From: Chitinophagaceae bacterium UBA1930
Lineage (GTDB): Bacteria > Bacteroidota > Bacteroidia > Chitinophagales > Chitinophagaceae
DNA length: 64,000 bases
NCBI GenBank assembly: GCA_002337145.1
Contig: DDFK01000004.1
Span: forward strand, 186,001-250,000
Direction: 5' to 3'
Part shown: one piece after another, positions 34,109 to 42,665 of the stretch
Layout: each line of letters opens with the position of its first letter
Numbering within the stretch: the first letter of the stretch is position 1
Translations under genes and position numbers: made by a program
The notes under the pieces: generated by a model
Seen by the model: the letters and a program-made list of their open reading frames with translations, nothing else
Told to the model about the DNA's origin: nothing
Databases searched by the model: none

Positions 34109-34743
34109 CAACCATTGGCATTGTGGACGACCACCAGTTATTTGTAAAATCACTGGGATTGATGCTGGCTACTTTTGATGGCTATAACGTAATCATAGAA
34201 GCCTTGAACGGTAAGGACCTGCAAACAAAAATGCAGCAAAGCAAGGCCCTGCCAGATATAATGCTATTGGATGTGAACATGCCACATATGGATGGCTACG
34301 AAACCGCCAAATGGCTGCAACAGCAATACCCCGCCATAAAACTGGTAGCCCTGTCCATGAACGACAACGACACCGCCATCATCAACATGATTAAAGCAGG
34401 CTGCTGTGCCTACCTGCTAAAAGATACCCACCCCAACGAACTGGAAAAGGCCCTCAACGAAATTGCCACCAAGGGCTACTACAACGGCGATGCCAGCAAC
34501 ATCAACTTCAGGCGGCTGCTACAGGCACAGGAAAAAAAGGAAGCCTTAAACATAACCCCGCGGGAACAGCAGTTTCTGCAACATGCCTGTAGCGACATGA
34601 CCTATAAATACATAGCCAACCTAATGGGCGTATCGGAAAGGGCAGTGGACGGGTACCGGGAAAGCCTGTTCGAAAAACTGAAAGTACAGAGCAGGGTAGG
34701 GTTATGCCTGGAAGCACTAAGAAGGGAACTGGTCAATTTGTAG
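34105..34743 (+). CDS. NarL/FixJ-type response regulator
   Basis: A 212-residue transcription factor. The receiver domain has the acidic pocket (IVDDHQLF), the phosphoacceptor D56 in IMLLDVNMPHMDGYE, and the conserved Lys in AYLLKDTHPNEL. The C-terminal LuxR-type HTH is NITPREQQFLQHACSDMTYKYIA, then VSERAVDGYRESLFEKL. It is phosphorylated by the adjacent histidine kinase. Target genes are unknown; the secreted proteins upstream are candidates. Confidence 0.92.
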   Translation: MTTIGIVDDHQLFVKSLGLMLATFDGYNVIIEALNGKDLQTKMQQSKALPDIMLLDVNMPHMDGYETAKWLQQQYPAIKLVALSMNDNDTAIINMIKAGCCAYLLKDTHPNELEKALNEIATKGYYNGDASNINFRRLLQAQEKKEALNITPREQQFLQHACSDMTYKYIANLMGVSERAVDGYRESLFEKLKVQSRVGLCLEALRRELVNL

Positions 34744-34797
34744 TACATTTTTGTACAAAAAGCCGGATGCCGTTAACTGGTTAATAAGTGGGCTGGT

Positions 34798-35351
34798 TGC
34801 AGGATGAATTATGCAATTGCATAAAAGACAAAGTCCTTATTGAAACAAAAGCGAAGCTTTAAACTTTGTGTCTTAGTGCCTTGGTGGTAAAACCCTATTT
34901 ATTGCACACGGATGCAACGGGTTATACAGATGCACACTGATGGCCTGCGTTGCAGGATGGATTATGCAGTTAGGTAAAAGACAAATCCCTTATTCAAACA
35001 AAAGCGAAGCTTTAGACTTTGTGTCTTGGTGTTCTTTGTGGTAAACCTTATTTGTTGCACACGGATGTAACGGGTTATACGGATGCACACTGATGGCCTG
35101 CGTTGCAGGATGGATTATGCAGTTAGGTAAAAGGCAAAGCCTCTTATTGCAACAAAAGCGGAGCTTTAGACTTTGTGTCTTGGTGTTCTTTGTGGTAAAC
35201 CTTATTTACTGCACACGGATGCAACGGGTTATACGGCTGCACACTGATAGCCTGCGTTGCAGGATGGATTATGCAGTTAGGTAAAAGACAAATCCCTTAT
35301 TCAAACAAAAGCGAAGCTTTTAAACTTTGTGTCTTAGTGCCTTGGTGGTAA
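34798..35351 (-). repeat. Tandem array B: about 3.6 units of 153 bp containing the dispersed repeat
   Basis: TGCAGGATG marks unit starts at 34798, 34951, 35104 and 35258 (spacing 153, 153, 154). Each unit carries AAAGCGAAGCTTT (one copy reads AAAGCGGAGCTTT), a GACTTTGTGTCTTGGTG block, and the dispersed repeat in reverse orientation: GCACACGGAT ... ACACTGATGGCCTG ... CTGCGTTGCAG (copies at 34904-34955, 35057-35108, 35211-35262). No coding frame with family similarity crosses it. Confidence 0.85.
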
Positions 35352-35637
35352 TTGCTTTTATTGATTGTAAAACGGCAACACGAAAGGGTAGTACCCCAAA
35401 AACCAAACCCAGGACCCCATTACTACGCAGTGGTTCAACCCCCGTTAAATACGTACGTATAATAGGGCCCCTGTTTTGGGTTGGTAAACACACAAATGCT
35501 ATTATTATACCAACCGGCCAACAATACTGGCAATCAATGCCCTTCAAAATTCACCTTAACAATACGTAAACAGAAACAGCCCTAAACAAGGCCAATAAAG
35601 CCAGTGTAGTGTGGATTTTTTTGCCCAAGGGTAATGA
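35352..35637. other. Non-coding stretch between array B and the word tract
   Basis: Holds no recognised gene. A palindromic TACGTACGTA lies at about 35450-35459, within an AT-rich context, with a GGGCCC block after it. The open frames here overlap repeat units and are unlike proteins. Confidence 0.4.
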
Positions 35638-35769
35638 AGTTATTGGTTAATCTGTTAACTAGTTAACTGGTTAGTTTACTAGCTAGTACCATATACCCAA
35701 CAAAAGAAAGGGGTTAACCAATAAACCAATAAACTAATAAACCAATGAACCAGTTAACCCATAAACCAA
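35638..35769. repeat. AT-rich GGTTAAC/AACCAAT word tract, self-complementary halves
   Basis: The left half (GGTTAATCTGTTAACTAG...) and the right half (AACCAATAAACCAATAAACT..., AACCAGTTAACCC) are made of mutually complementary words, so the tract could fold into a long imperfect hairpin. It runs up to the stop of the flavin-enzyme gene. Confidence 0.65.
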
Positions 35770-36783
35770 CTAACCAACCCCCTCCATCACCTCCGCAAAA
35801 ATGCCATACGAATGCAATCTTGCATCATGCTCATATATATGCGAAGTGGCCATAATTTCATCCACGCCTGTCTGCTTTAGAAAAGCCACTAACTTTTGCT
35901 GCAATGTAGCCGGGCTGCCAATAAACGAATATGCAAGCATCTGCTGCACGGCTGCTGCTTCGGCATCGCTCCACACGCTCGCAATATCTTGTACGGGTGG
36001 CTGCAACAGCCTACGCTTGCCACTGATAACGCCTACAAACAACTGCTGCACCGATGTGGCCAATACCGCAGCCTCCGCATCGGTATCGGCAGCCACCACA
36101 TTTACACAAGCCATTACATAAGGCTGCTGCAAATGCTCCGAAGGCCTGAAATGCTCCCGGTACAAACGGATGGCTTCCAAAAAATAAGCAGGGGCAAAAT
36201 GGCTCGCAAAAGCATAAGGCAGTCCCATACTCGCCGCAACCCTTGCACTGTCTGTACTGGAACCCAATATCCATACCGGTATATCCAACCCCTCACCGGG
36301 AATGGCACGCAGGTTACTGGTACAGTTGGCCGCCGAAAAAAGCTGCTGCAACTGCTGCACATCCTTCGGAAAATTATGCTCGCTACCAAAATTGCGTCCC
36401 CTAATGGCCATCGCCGTCAACTGGTCCGTACCGGGGGCACGGCCCAACCCCAGGTCTATACGGTGCGGGTAAAGCGAAGCCAAAGTGCCAAACTGCTCCG
36501 CCACAATCAATGGTGCATGATTAGGTAGCATAATGCCACCCGAGCCAACACGTATATGCTGCGTACCGCCGGCTATATGGCCAATCAACACCGCAGTGGC
36601 CGAGCTGGCCACACTGGCCATATTATGATGCTCTGCCAGCCAGAAACGGGTATAGCCCAACTGCTCTGCATGACGGGCCAGCGACAGGCTATTGCGGAAG
36701 CTATCCGCCGGTGTGCAGCCTTCTATAACAGTGGCCAGGTCCAATACGGAAAAAGCCGTGCCTTTATGTGGTAATGTGTACAT
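35770..36783 (-). CDS. Luciferase-like (LLM class) flavin-dependent oxidoreductase
   Basis: A 337-residue bacterial-luciferase-fold enzyme, FMNH2/F420-type. Family blocks: SVLDLATVIEG at the start, YTRFWLAEHHNM (residues about 45-56), IRVGSGGIMLPNHAPL, RIDLGLGRAPGTD, and WILGSSTDSARVAASMGLPYAFASHF. This matches the MsnO8/YhbW-like subgroup. These proteins oxidise small organic substrates using reduced flavin from a separate reductase; the true substrate is not evident. A one-mismatch TAnnTTTG box lies in front; the gene stands alone. Confidence 0.9.
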   Translation of the reverse strand: MYTLPHKGTAFSVLDLATVIEGCTPADSFRNSLSLARHAEQLGYTRFWLAEHHNMASVASSATAVLIGHIAGGTQHIRVGSGGIMLPNHAPLIVAEQFGTLASLYPHRIDLGLGRAPGTDQLTAMAIRGRNFGSEHNFPKDVQQLQQLFSAANCTSNLRAIPGEGLDIPVWILGSSTDSARVAASMGLPYAFASHFAPAYFLEAIRLYREHFRPSEHLQQPYVMACVNVVAADTDAEAAVLATSVQQLFVGVISGKRRLLQPPVQDIASVWSDAEAAAVQQMLAYSFIGSPATLQQKLVAFLKQTGVDEIMATSHIYEHDARLHSYGIFAEVMEGVG

Positions 36784-36902
36784 GGTAAAAATCTGTTTAC
36801 TGCTTCATTCAAGAATAATAAAGGCAAAGATGGATACGGTTGTATATACAACTGTTATGTTCTACGGAATATTATGAGCAATGGCCACTATATACAGGTG
36901 CA

Positions 36903-36939
36903 ATAAAAAAGGTTCCAGCCCCGCCGGGGCTGGAACCTT
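36903..36939 (-). terminator. Rho-independent terminator of the VOC gene
   Basis: AAGGTTCCAGCCCC / GGGGCTGGAACCTT, a perfect 14-bp stem with a 3-base loop (36909-36939), followed on the minus strand by TTTTTTATTG. It lies 22 bp past the stop at 36962. Confidence 0.85.
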
Positions 36940-36961
36940 GTATAAATAAGGACATATTGTG

Positions 36962-37366
36962 CTATCCCTGCAAGGCTGCCGGGTCCATCCACATTACTTC
37001 CCACAAATGCCCATCCAGGTCCTCAAAGCCATGGCTATACATAAAGCCATGGTCCTGCTGCTCCCTCGGCGTTCTGCCACCGGCAGCCACAGCCTTGCTC
37101 ACCAATGCATCTACCTGCTGCCTGCTTTCTGCCGAAAGACAAATAATGGATTCCGTACTGGTATGTGCATCGCACAGTTGCTTATTGGTAAAGGTTCTAA
37201 AGAATGGCTCTACCAATAGCATCACAAAAATCTGGTCGCTAATCACCATACAGGTTGCCTTCTCATCGGTAAACTGTTGGTTAAAATGATAGCCCAGGTG
37301 GGTAAAGAATGCAATGGATTTGTTGAGGTCCTTAACGGGAAGGTTCACGAAGATCTGTGTTGGCAT
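36962..37366 (-). CDS. VOC family protein (glyoxalase/extradiol dioxygenase fold)
   Basis: A 134-residue protein. It begins MPTQIFVNLPVKDLNKSIAFF and ends with YSHGFEDLDGHLWEVMWMDP, the typical first and last strands of the VOC fold (xVxDxxxSxxFY ... F.DPDGHxWE). Related Bacteroidota proteins are annotated glyoxalase/bleomycin resistance or extradiol dioxygenase; the metal-binding residues are only partly conserved, so activity is uncertain. Divergent from the GlxA-type regulator at 37523. Confidence 0.87.
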   Translation of the reverse strand: MPTQIFVNLPVKDLNKSIAFFTHLGYHFNQQFTDEKATCMVISDQIFVMLLVEPFFRTFTNKQLCDAHTSTESIICLSAESRQQVDALVSKAVAAGGRTPREQQDHGFMYSHGFEDLDGHLWEVMWMDPAALQG

Positions 37367-37385
37367 AACTGTTTGTTTTAGGATA

Positions 37386-37393
37386 CAAAACTA
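37386..37393 (-). promoter_or_regulatory. Promoter -7 box of the VOC gene
   Basis: Reads TAGTTTTG on the minus strand, an exact TAnnTTTG match 20 bases upstream of the ATG at 37366. Confidence 0.45.
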
Positions 37394-37463
37394 TTGCGGC
37401 CAGCCAACTGCCCTGGGGGGCAAGGGCGACTTGTTACAGGTTTTTTGCGACAGGCATTTTACC

Positions 37464-37471
37464 TATTTTTG
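37464..37471 (+). promoter_or_regulatory. Promoter -7 box of the GlxA-type regulator
   Basis: TATTTTTG, an exact TAnnTTTG match, with a TTG at 37445-37447 (16-base spacer, shorter than usual). It lies inside the long reading frame that begins at 37394 and so argues for a start at 37511 or 37523. Confidence 0.45.
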
Positions 37472-37522
37472 AAACTGTGCAGCAAGGGCATTGCTGCCAC
37501 CCAACCTAAAATGCGATGTTGT

Positions 37523-38509
37523 ATGAAACATGTATCTATACTTGTACCAAAAGGTGCAGCAGCACTGGCCTGTATTGAAGGGGCATTTATCTTTTTTAAC
37601 AAGGCCAACGACTTTCTGCAAACAATGGGCAGGCCACCCATGTTTACTGTATCGCTGGTAGGGCTTGACAGGACACCGCAAATGTACGATGGCATGTTTG
37701 CCGTGCACCCCAATACATCGATTGCTGAAATAAGCAAGACCGACCTTGTAATTGTACCAGCAGTAAATGGCAATATGGATGAAGTGCTGGCGGCCAACCG
37801 CCAATTTATTGATTGGATGGTGCAGCAATACAAGACAGGTGCCGAACTGGCAAGCCTTTGTGTGGGCTCTTTTATACTGGCTGCCACGGGATTGCTGAAA
37901 GGAAAGAAATGCTCCACCCACTGGACAGCGGCGAATGAGTTCAGGCAGATGTTTCCTGATGTGCACCTGGTATCGGAACGCATTATAACCGATGAGCAAC
38001 GCATCTACTCTAGCGGCGGTGCCAACTCTTTCTGGAACCTGCTGCTGTACCTGATTGAGAAATATACGGACCGTGAAATGGCCATACTGTTTGCCAAGTA
38101 TTATGAAATAGAAATAGACCGCAACAACCAGTCGCAGTTCATCATGTTCAAGGGGCAAACGGGCCATAACGATGAAGCCATAAAAGATGCACAGACCTAT
38201 ATAGAAAACAATTTCCAGGAAAAGATTTCGGTAGACGAACTGGCAACAAGGTTTGCCATTGGCAGGCGTAGCCTGGAACGCAGGTTTAAAAAAGCCACCT
38301 GCAATACCATTAGCGAATACATACAACGGGTAAAGATTGAAGCCGCCAAGAAAAAGTTTGAATTGAGCCGTAAAAACATCAACGAAGTAATGTACGATGT
38401 GGGCTACCTGGATACCAAGGCGTTTAGGGTGACGTTTAAAAAAATAACCGGCATGTCGCCGTTGGACTACCGCAATAAATACAACAAAGAGGCAATGGTG
38501 TATAATTGA
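37523..38509 (+). CDS. GlxA family transcriptional regulator (DJ-1/PfpI-like domain plus AraC HTH)
   Basis: A 328-residue regulator. Residues 1-180 are DJ-1/PfpI-like: MKHVSILVPKGAAAL, LVIVPAVNGNMDE, and ELASLCVGSFILAATGLL with the nucleophile-elbow Cys, then CSTHWTAANEF. Residues about 235-328 are the AraC-type double HTH: VDELATRFAIGRRSLERRFK, and NINEVMYDVGYLDTKAFRVTFKK. Such regulators control small-molecule catabolism genes; the amidase-like domain is probably a ligand sensor. The start at 37523 is chosen from the promoter position and the family N-terminus. It is divergent from the VOC gene, its most likely target. Confidence 0.9.
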   Translation: MKHVSILVPKGAAALACIEGAFIFFNKANDFLQTMGRPPMFTVSLVGLDRTPQMYDGMFAVHPNTSIAEISKTDLVIVPAVNGNMDEVLAANRQFIDWMVQQYKTGAELASLCVGSFILAATGLLKGKKCSTHWTAANEFRQMFPDVHLVSERIITDEQRIYSSGGANSFWNLLLYLIEKYTDREMAILFAKYYEIEIDRNNQSQFIMFKGQTGHNDEAIKDAQTYIENNFQEKISVDELATRFAIGRRSLERRFKKATCNTISEYIQRVKIEAAKKKFELSRKNINEVMYDVGYLDTKAFRVTFKKITGMSPLDYRNKYNKEAMVYN

Positions 38510-38512
38510 TGG

Positions 38513-38854
38513 GTACACTAGTTTACTGGTTGATTGGTTTATTAGTGAAAGCGAGAGGTTAGGCAGCACACGGATGGGCTGGGTAAAACGGATATACACG
38601 GATGGTCTGCTTTGCAGATGATAGGAGTACACTAGTTTACTGGTTAACTAGTTTATTGGTGAAGGAGAAAGGTTTTGTAGCACACGGATGGGCAGGGTAA
38701 AACGGATATACACGGATGGTCTGCTTTGCAGATGATAGGAGTACAGTGGTTTACTGGTTGATTGGCTTATTAGTGAAAGGGAGAGGTTAGGCAGCACACG
38801 GATGGGCTGGGTAAAACGGATATACACGGATGGCCTGCTTTGCAGATGATAGGA
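38513..38854 (-). repeat. Tandem array C: three exact-length units of 114 bp containing the dispersed repeat
   Basis: GTACA starts occur at 38513, 38627, 38741 and 38855, all 114 apart; the fourth is only the start of a further unit. Each unit has a TTTACTGGTTGATTGG-type tract, GGCAGCACACGGATGGGCTGG and ATACACGGATGG then CTGCTTTGCAG, the dispersed repeat in reverse orientation (38566-38617, 38680-38731, 38794-38845). The units differ at a few positions. A minus-strand frame through them (38648-38860) only translates the repeat. Confidence 0.9.
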
Positions 38855-39095
38855 GTACACTGGTTAACTAATAAACTAATCAACCAATCAACCTTTTACT
38901 CACTACCCCAACACTGCATTTTCTTGCAATAAAATCTTTTTACCTGTTAAACTTATGTCACTAAGGCCTGTCTGTATGGTGCTGTTTGGTGTTAAGCTTC
39001 AATTAATTTGCACAAAGCCGGTATAGCCTGCATTAAATAGCGGATTTATACAGTATTTTACAAATCTTCCTTCTAACCAATTAAGTGCTACACAT

Positions 39096-41099
39096 ATGAA
39101 ACCAGTATTCAAGTTACTTGCTGTTGTACTATTTGTTGCCCTAGGCATTGTTGCACTGTCTTCTTTTTTACAGGACAACGGTGGTGGCAAAAAAATACGT
39201 TACAGTTTCCCCTACAGGGAAGCGGGCCTAACCGATAGGCAGGCCGCCGCACATTTGCTAAGCCGCTTTACCTATGGTGCCACACCCGGCCAGGTAGATG
39301 AAGTAGTGAACATGGGGCTGGAAAAATGGTTCCAACAGCAACTGGATGGGGGCTTGCCCGATGACTCCCTGAATGTGTTACTGGCAGACAACGATGCCCT
39401 TACCATGAGCAATGCAACAATTGCAAAAACCTATCCGCAACCTGCACAAATAAGGCGTATGGCTATCAGGGACGGTGTTATAGATAAGGATTCGGTAAAC
39501 AAGGATACCAATAAAAAAGAGTACCGCGACCAATTGGCCGAATACATGAAATCAAAAGGTTTTAAACCACGCAACGAGCTGTACCGCCAGTTCATTAACC
39601 AGAAAATACTAAGGGCTGCCAATACCAACAACCAATTAAACGAAGTGCTGACGGATTTTTGGTTTAACCACTTCAATGTATCGCTTACCAAGAATGATTG
39701 TGCCGAATTCATTCCCGCTTACGAAAGGGATGTAATAAGACCCAACGCAAACGGCAATTTTGAAACATTGCTGTTGGCTACGGCAAAATCGCCTGCCATG
39801 TTAATGTACTTGGACAACTTTACCAGCGTGGGCGAAACCACCAGGCAGTTGAACCCCAAACAGCAGCAACGTCTGCAACAGGAAATAGCAGGTGCATTGG
39901 ACGACGCTTCGAGGGATGCAGTATTAAAGAAAATGCAGAATGCCAAAAAGAACCAGGGACTAAACGAGAATTATGCACGTGAGGTAATGGAGCTACATAC
40001 CTTGGGTGTGGATGGTGGCTATACGCAGCAGGATGTAACACAGGCTGCCCGTGTGCTTACCGGCTGGACGCTGTATCCCTTTACCGATTATGGTGCAGGT
40101 GCTGCCATGCGTAAAGTGATTGAAAAAATTGGTGAAGACAAACTTACTGAACGTGGCTTTGTACACGAAGGCGATTTCCTGTTTACCATGAACAGGCACG
40201 ACATACAAGAAAAAACCGTACTGGGCAAAAACTTTCCGGCAAATGGCGGCTACGAAGAAGGAGTAACCTTGCTTAAAATGCTGGCACATCATCCATCCAC
40301 TGCCAAATTCATTTCCAGGAAGCTAGCCGTGCGTTTTGTAAACGACAATCCTTCGCAGGCCCTGATTGACCGTATGGCCAAAACATTTACCGATAAGAAA
40401 GGCGACATCAAAGAAGTACTGATAACCCTGGCGGCATCGCCCGAGTTCTGGAATGCAGATGCATTGAGGGAAAAAACAAAATCGCCTTTTGAACTGGCCA
40501 TTAGTTCTGTACGCAGCCTGGATGCTACCGTTAGGCAGCCGCAACAGTTGAACAACTGGATTACCAAGATGGGGCAGAAGATGTATTACTACCAGGCACC
40601 TACCGGTTTCCCCGACAGGAGCCAGTACTGGATCAATACCGGCTCTTTGTTAAACAGGATGAACTTTGGCCTGGCACTGGCATCGCAACGCATACCGGGC
40701 ATTACATTTAGCCTGGCTGGCATAAACCATAACCGCGAACCCGAAAGTGCCGAAGCGGCATTGTTGGTGTACGGTAAGATACTGATGCCCGAAAGGAACC
40801 TGGATGCTACTATAAAACGGTTGACTCCATTATTGAATGACCCCAACCTTACCAAGAAGGTAGATGAAGCGGCAGGCAAGAACGCACCACCTGTAGAAGC
40901 AAACTCTATAGTACAGGGCGACGATGCCATGATGACTGCCGATGGTGCAAAAGGCAAAGGCCCTAAAGGAAAGCCCGGTAAAAAGAACAGCGACATGACG
41001 GTTGCACAGATGCAGAACACTTACGCAGTTGCCAACAACGCCATGCTGTCGCAAGTGGTGGGCATCATCATAGGCTCGCCCGAATACCAGCGTAAATAA
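39096..41099 (+). CDS. DUF1800 domain-containing protein
   Basis: A 667-residue exported protein with a hydrophobic N-terminal segment (LLAVVLFVALGIVALSSFL). The DUF1800 pattern is clear: AAAHLLSRFTYGATPGQVDEV near residue 50, VLTDFWFNHFNVSL, AKSPAMLMYLDN, GLNENYAREVMELHTLGVDGGYTQ, and TGWTLYPF. The C-terminal tail is Lys/Gly-rich (AKGKGPKGKPGKKN). Function is unknown, but DUF1800 genes are nearly always followed by DUF1501, as here, 13 bp apart to the TTG or 37 bp to the ATG. The pair is thought to act in the periplasm or at the outer surface. Confidence 0.92.
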   Translation: MKPVFKLLAVVLFVALGIVALSSFLQDNGGGKKIRYSFPYREAGLTDRQAAAHLLSRFTYGATPGQVDEVVNMGLEKWFQQQLDGGLPDDSLNVLLADNDALTMSNATIAKTYPQPAQIRRMAIRDGVIDKDSVNKDTNKKEYRDQLAEYMKSKGFKPRNELYRQFINQKILRAANTNNQLNEVLTDFWFNHFNVSLTKNDCAEFIPAYERDVIRPNANGNFETLLLATAKSPAMLMYLDNFTSVGETTRQLNPKQQQRLQQEIAGALDDASRDAVLKKMQNAKKNQGLNENYAREVMELHTLGVDGGYTQQDVTQAARVLTGWTLYPFTDYGAGAAMRKVIEKIGEDKLTERGFVHEGDFLFTMNRHDIQEKTVLGKNFPANGGYEEGVTLLKMLAHHPSTAKFISRKLAVRFVNDNPSQALIDRMAKTFTDKKGDIKEVLITLAASPEFWNADALREKTKSPFELAISSVRSLDATVRQPQQLNNWITKMGQKMYYYQAPTGFPDRSQYWINTGSLLNRMNFGLALASQRIPGITFSLAGINHNREPESAEAALLVYGKILMPERNLDATIKRLTPLLNDPNLTKKVDEAAGKNAPPVEANSIVQGDDAMMTADGAKGKGPKGKPGKKNSDMTVAQMQNTYAVANNAMLSQVVGIIIGSPEYQRK

Positions 41100-41136
41100 C
41101 TACAACATATTATTGAACCATTTTAAAAATAAGTAT

Positions 41137-42405
41137 ATGTCAACAAGAAGGGGTTTCCTAAAATCGGGTGGTTTGGCCTTGTTTGGTATTGGCATAGGTG
41201 GCGTGCCCAGCTTTATGAAAGCAGCGGCAGCCAGCGGTAAAATTATCAGCCCGTATAAAAAGAAAAAAATACTGGTATGCATCTTTCAGCGTGGGGCCAT
41301 GGATGGATTGATGGCCGTAACACCTTTTACGGATGAATACTTAAGGGCTGCCAGGCCAACCATTTTTATGGATGCGGCCAATAATGGCAAGGGCACGCCA
41401 TTGATAGACCTGGACGGAAAGTTTGGCTTGCACCCCGCCATGAAAAGCTTTGAGCCGCTGTTCAGGGAAAACAGGTTGGGCATTGTGCATGGCATCGGAT
41501 CGCCCAACAATACTCGTTCGCATTTTGATGCACAGGACTATATGGAAAGCGGTACGCCGTTTAGCAAAGGCACATCCAGCGGTTGGCTGAACCGTGCAGT
41601 GGGTTTGATGGGACACGATGCCACGCCTTTTAGGGCAGTGAGCCTTACATCGTCCATGCCACGTTCTTTTTATGGCGATAACCCTGCAATAGCCATCAGC
41701 AACCTGCAGGATTTTGGCATACAGATGCGTGGCAGCAATGCCAATACCACTAACATGGTGGCCAAAAGCTTTGAGGACCTGTATGACCAAACATCCAACA
41801 ACTTATTAAAGGAAACCGGTAAGGAAAGTTTTGATGCCGTGAAGATGCTGCAGAAAACAGATACCAAGAATTACAGGCCGGAGAATAATGCGGTGTACCC
41901 CGCAAGTGCCTTGGGCAATGCCTTGAAGCAGATAGCACAGTTGATAAAAATGGACGTGGGGCTGGAAGTTGCTTTTGCAGAATCCGGCGGATGGGATACC
42001 CATTTTAACCAGGGTACGGACCAAGGCATATTTGCACGCAACGTAACGGACCTGAGCAATGCCATTACTGCTTTTTGGACAGATATGGGTGCTTATCAGG
42101 ATGATATTACGGTAATGACGATGACCGAATTTGGACGTACCGTGAAACAGAACGGTACTGGTGGTACTGACCATGGAAGGGCGTCGTGCAACTTTATTTT
42201 AGGCAATGATGTGAATGGTGGAAAAGTGCATGGCCTAGTAAAGCCATTGAGCATAGAAAACCTGGAAGACAAACGTGACCTTGCAGTTACCACAGACTTT
42301 AGAAGTGTATTTAGCGAAGTGGCGGACAGGCATTTGCGTATCAATAATGATGGGCTATTGTTCCCTGATTGGAAAGGGGATAAGCTAGGCGTGATGAAAG
42401 GGTAG
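41137..42405 (+). CDS. DUF1501 domain-containing protein with Tat signal
   Basis: A 422-residue protein. I start at the ATG at 41137, which puts the twin-arginine signal right at the N-terminus (MSTRRGFLKSGGLALFGIG). The mature part has the DUF1501 blocks: LVCIFQRGAMDGLMAVTPF, LHPAMKSFEPLF, FDAQDYMESGTP, ESGGWDTHFNQG, and VTVMTMTEFGRTVKQNG-like TMTEFGRT then GTDHGRASCNF. The fold is related to alkaline-phosphatase/sulfatase-type enzymes, and members are exported folded. It is the operon partner of the DUF1800 protein; the substrate is unknown. Confidence 0.92.
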   Translation: MSTRRGFLKSGGLALFGIGIGGVPSFMKAAAASGKIISPYKKKKILVCIFQRGAMDGLMAVTPFTDEYLRAARPTIFMDAANNGKGTPLIDLDGKFGLHPAMKSFEPLFRENRLGIVHGIGSPNNTRSHFDAQDYMESGTPFSKGTSSGWLNRAVGLMGHDATPFRAVSLTSSMPRSFYGDNPAIAISNLQDFGIQMRGSNANTTNMVAKSFEDLYDQTSNNLLKETGKESFDAVKMLQKTDTKNYRPENNAVYPASALGNALKQIAQLIKMDVGLEVAFAESGGWDTHFNQGTDQGIFARNVTDLSNAITAFWTDMGAYQDDITVMTMTEFGRTVKQNGTGGTDHGRASCNFILGNDVNGGKVHGLVKPLSIENLEDKRDLAVTTDFRSVFSEVADRHLRINNDGLLFPDWKGDKLGVMKG

Positions 42406-42420
42406 CTGAAGGTTTTGGGG

Positions 42421-42600
42421 TACTGGTTAATTAGTTAATCAGTTCATTGGTTAAATAGTTGTTTGCAAACGTTGCACTGATTGCATGCTTGGCAACAGTT
42501 GTTTATATACGGATAAAAAGATATGCCCTATTTACACCTCCCGTACCAATTAACCAATATACCAGTTAACCAATTAACTAATCAACTAATAACCTAATAT
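42421..42600. repeat. Pair of AT-rich GGTTAAT / AACCAATTAACC word tracts
   Basis: TACTGGTTAATTAGTTAATCAG and, 130 bp later, CCAATTAACCAATATACCAG with AACCAATTAACTAATCAACT are complementary in wording. Between them lies a weakly similar TTGCACTGATTGCATGC and ATACGGATAAA stretch that may be a decayed copy of the dispersed repeat. Confidence 0.5.
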
Positions 42601-42602
42601 AT

Positions 42603-42636
42603 AAAAAGGGCCGGATTGATTCATCCAGCCCTTTTC
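42603..42636 (-). terminator. Terminator of the 115-aa protein gene
   Basis: AAAAGGGCCGGAT / ATCCAGCCCTTTT, one mismatch, with a short loop, at 42604-42636; on the minus strand it is followed by TTTATA. The stop of the gene is at 42666. Confidence 0.65.
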
Positions 42637-42665
42637 TATGTACCAACGTGGGGGAAGCGTTGTTG

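Noticed and set aside
34748..34761. TTTTTGTACAAAAA palindrome just after the response regulator
   Set aside because: Too AT-rich and short to support as a terminator or operator on its own.
35327..35569. Plus-strand frame of 80 residues
   Set aside because: Starts within the last unit of a tandem array and has no protein-like features.
36840..37289. Plus-strand frame of 149 residues
   Set aside because: Runs through the VOC terminator and opposite the VOC gene; no domain.
37394..37522. N-terminal extension of the GlxA-type regulator
   Set aside because: The TATTTTTG promoter box lies inside it, and the family N-terminus begins at MKHVSIL.
37463..38632. Minus-strand frame of 389 residues
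   Set aside because: It lies opposite the GlxA-type regulator, whose domains are unmistakable, and begins inside the repeat array.
34798..38854. Possible CRISPR arrays in the repeat regions
   Set aside because: Whole units of 114-156 bp are similar, with no alternation of short constant repeats and unique spacers, and no cas genes are present.
38648..38860. Minus-strand frame of 70 residues with an internal repeat (MYSYHLQSRPSVYIRF...)
   Set aside because: It is only the translation of the 114-bp repeat array; the same peptide appears in another minus-strand frame ending at 38632.
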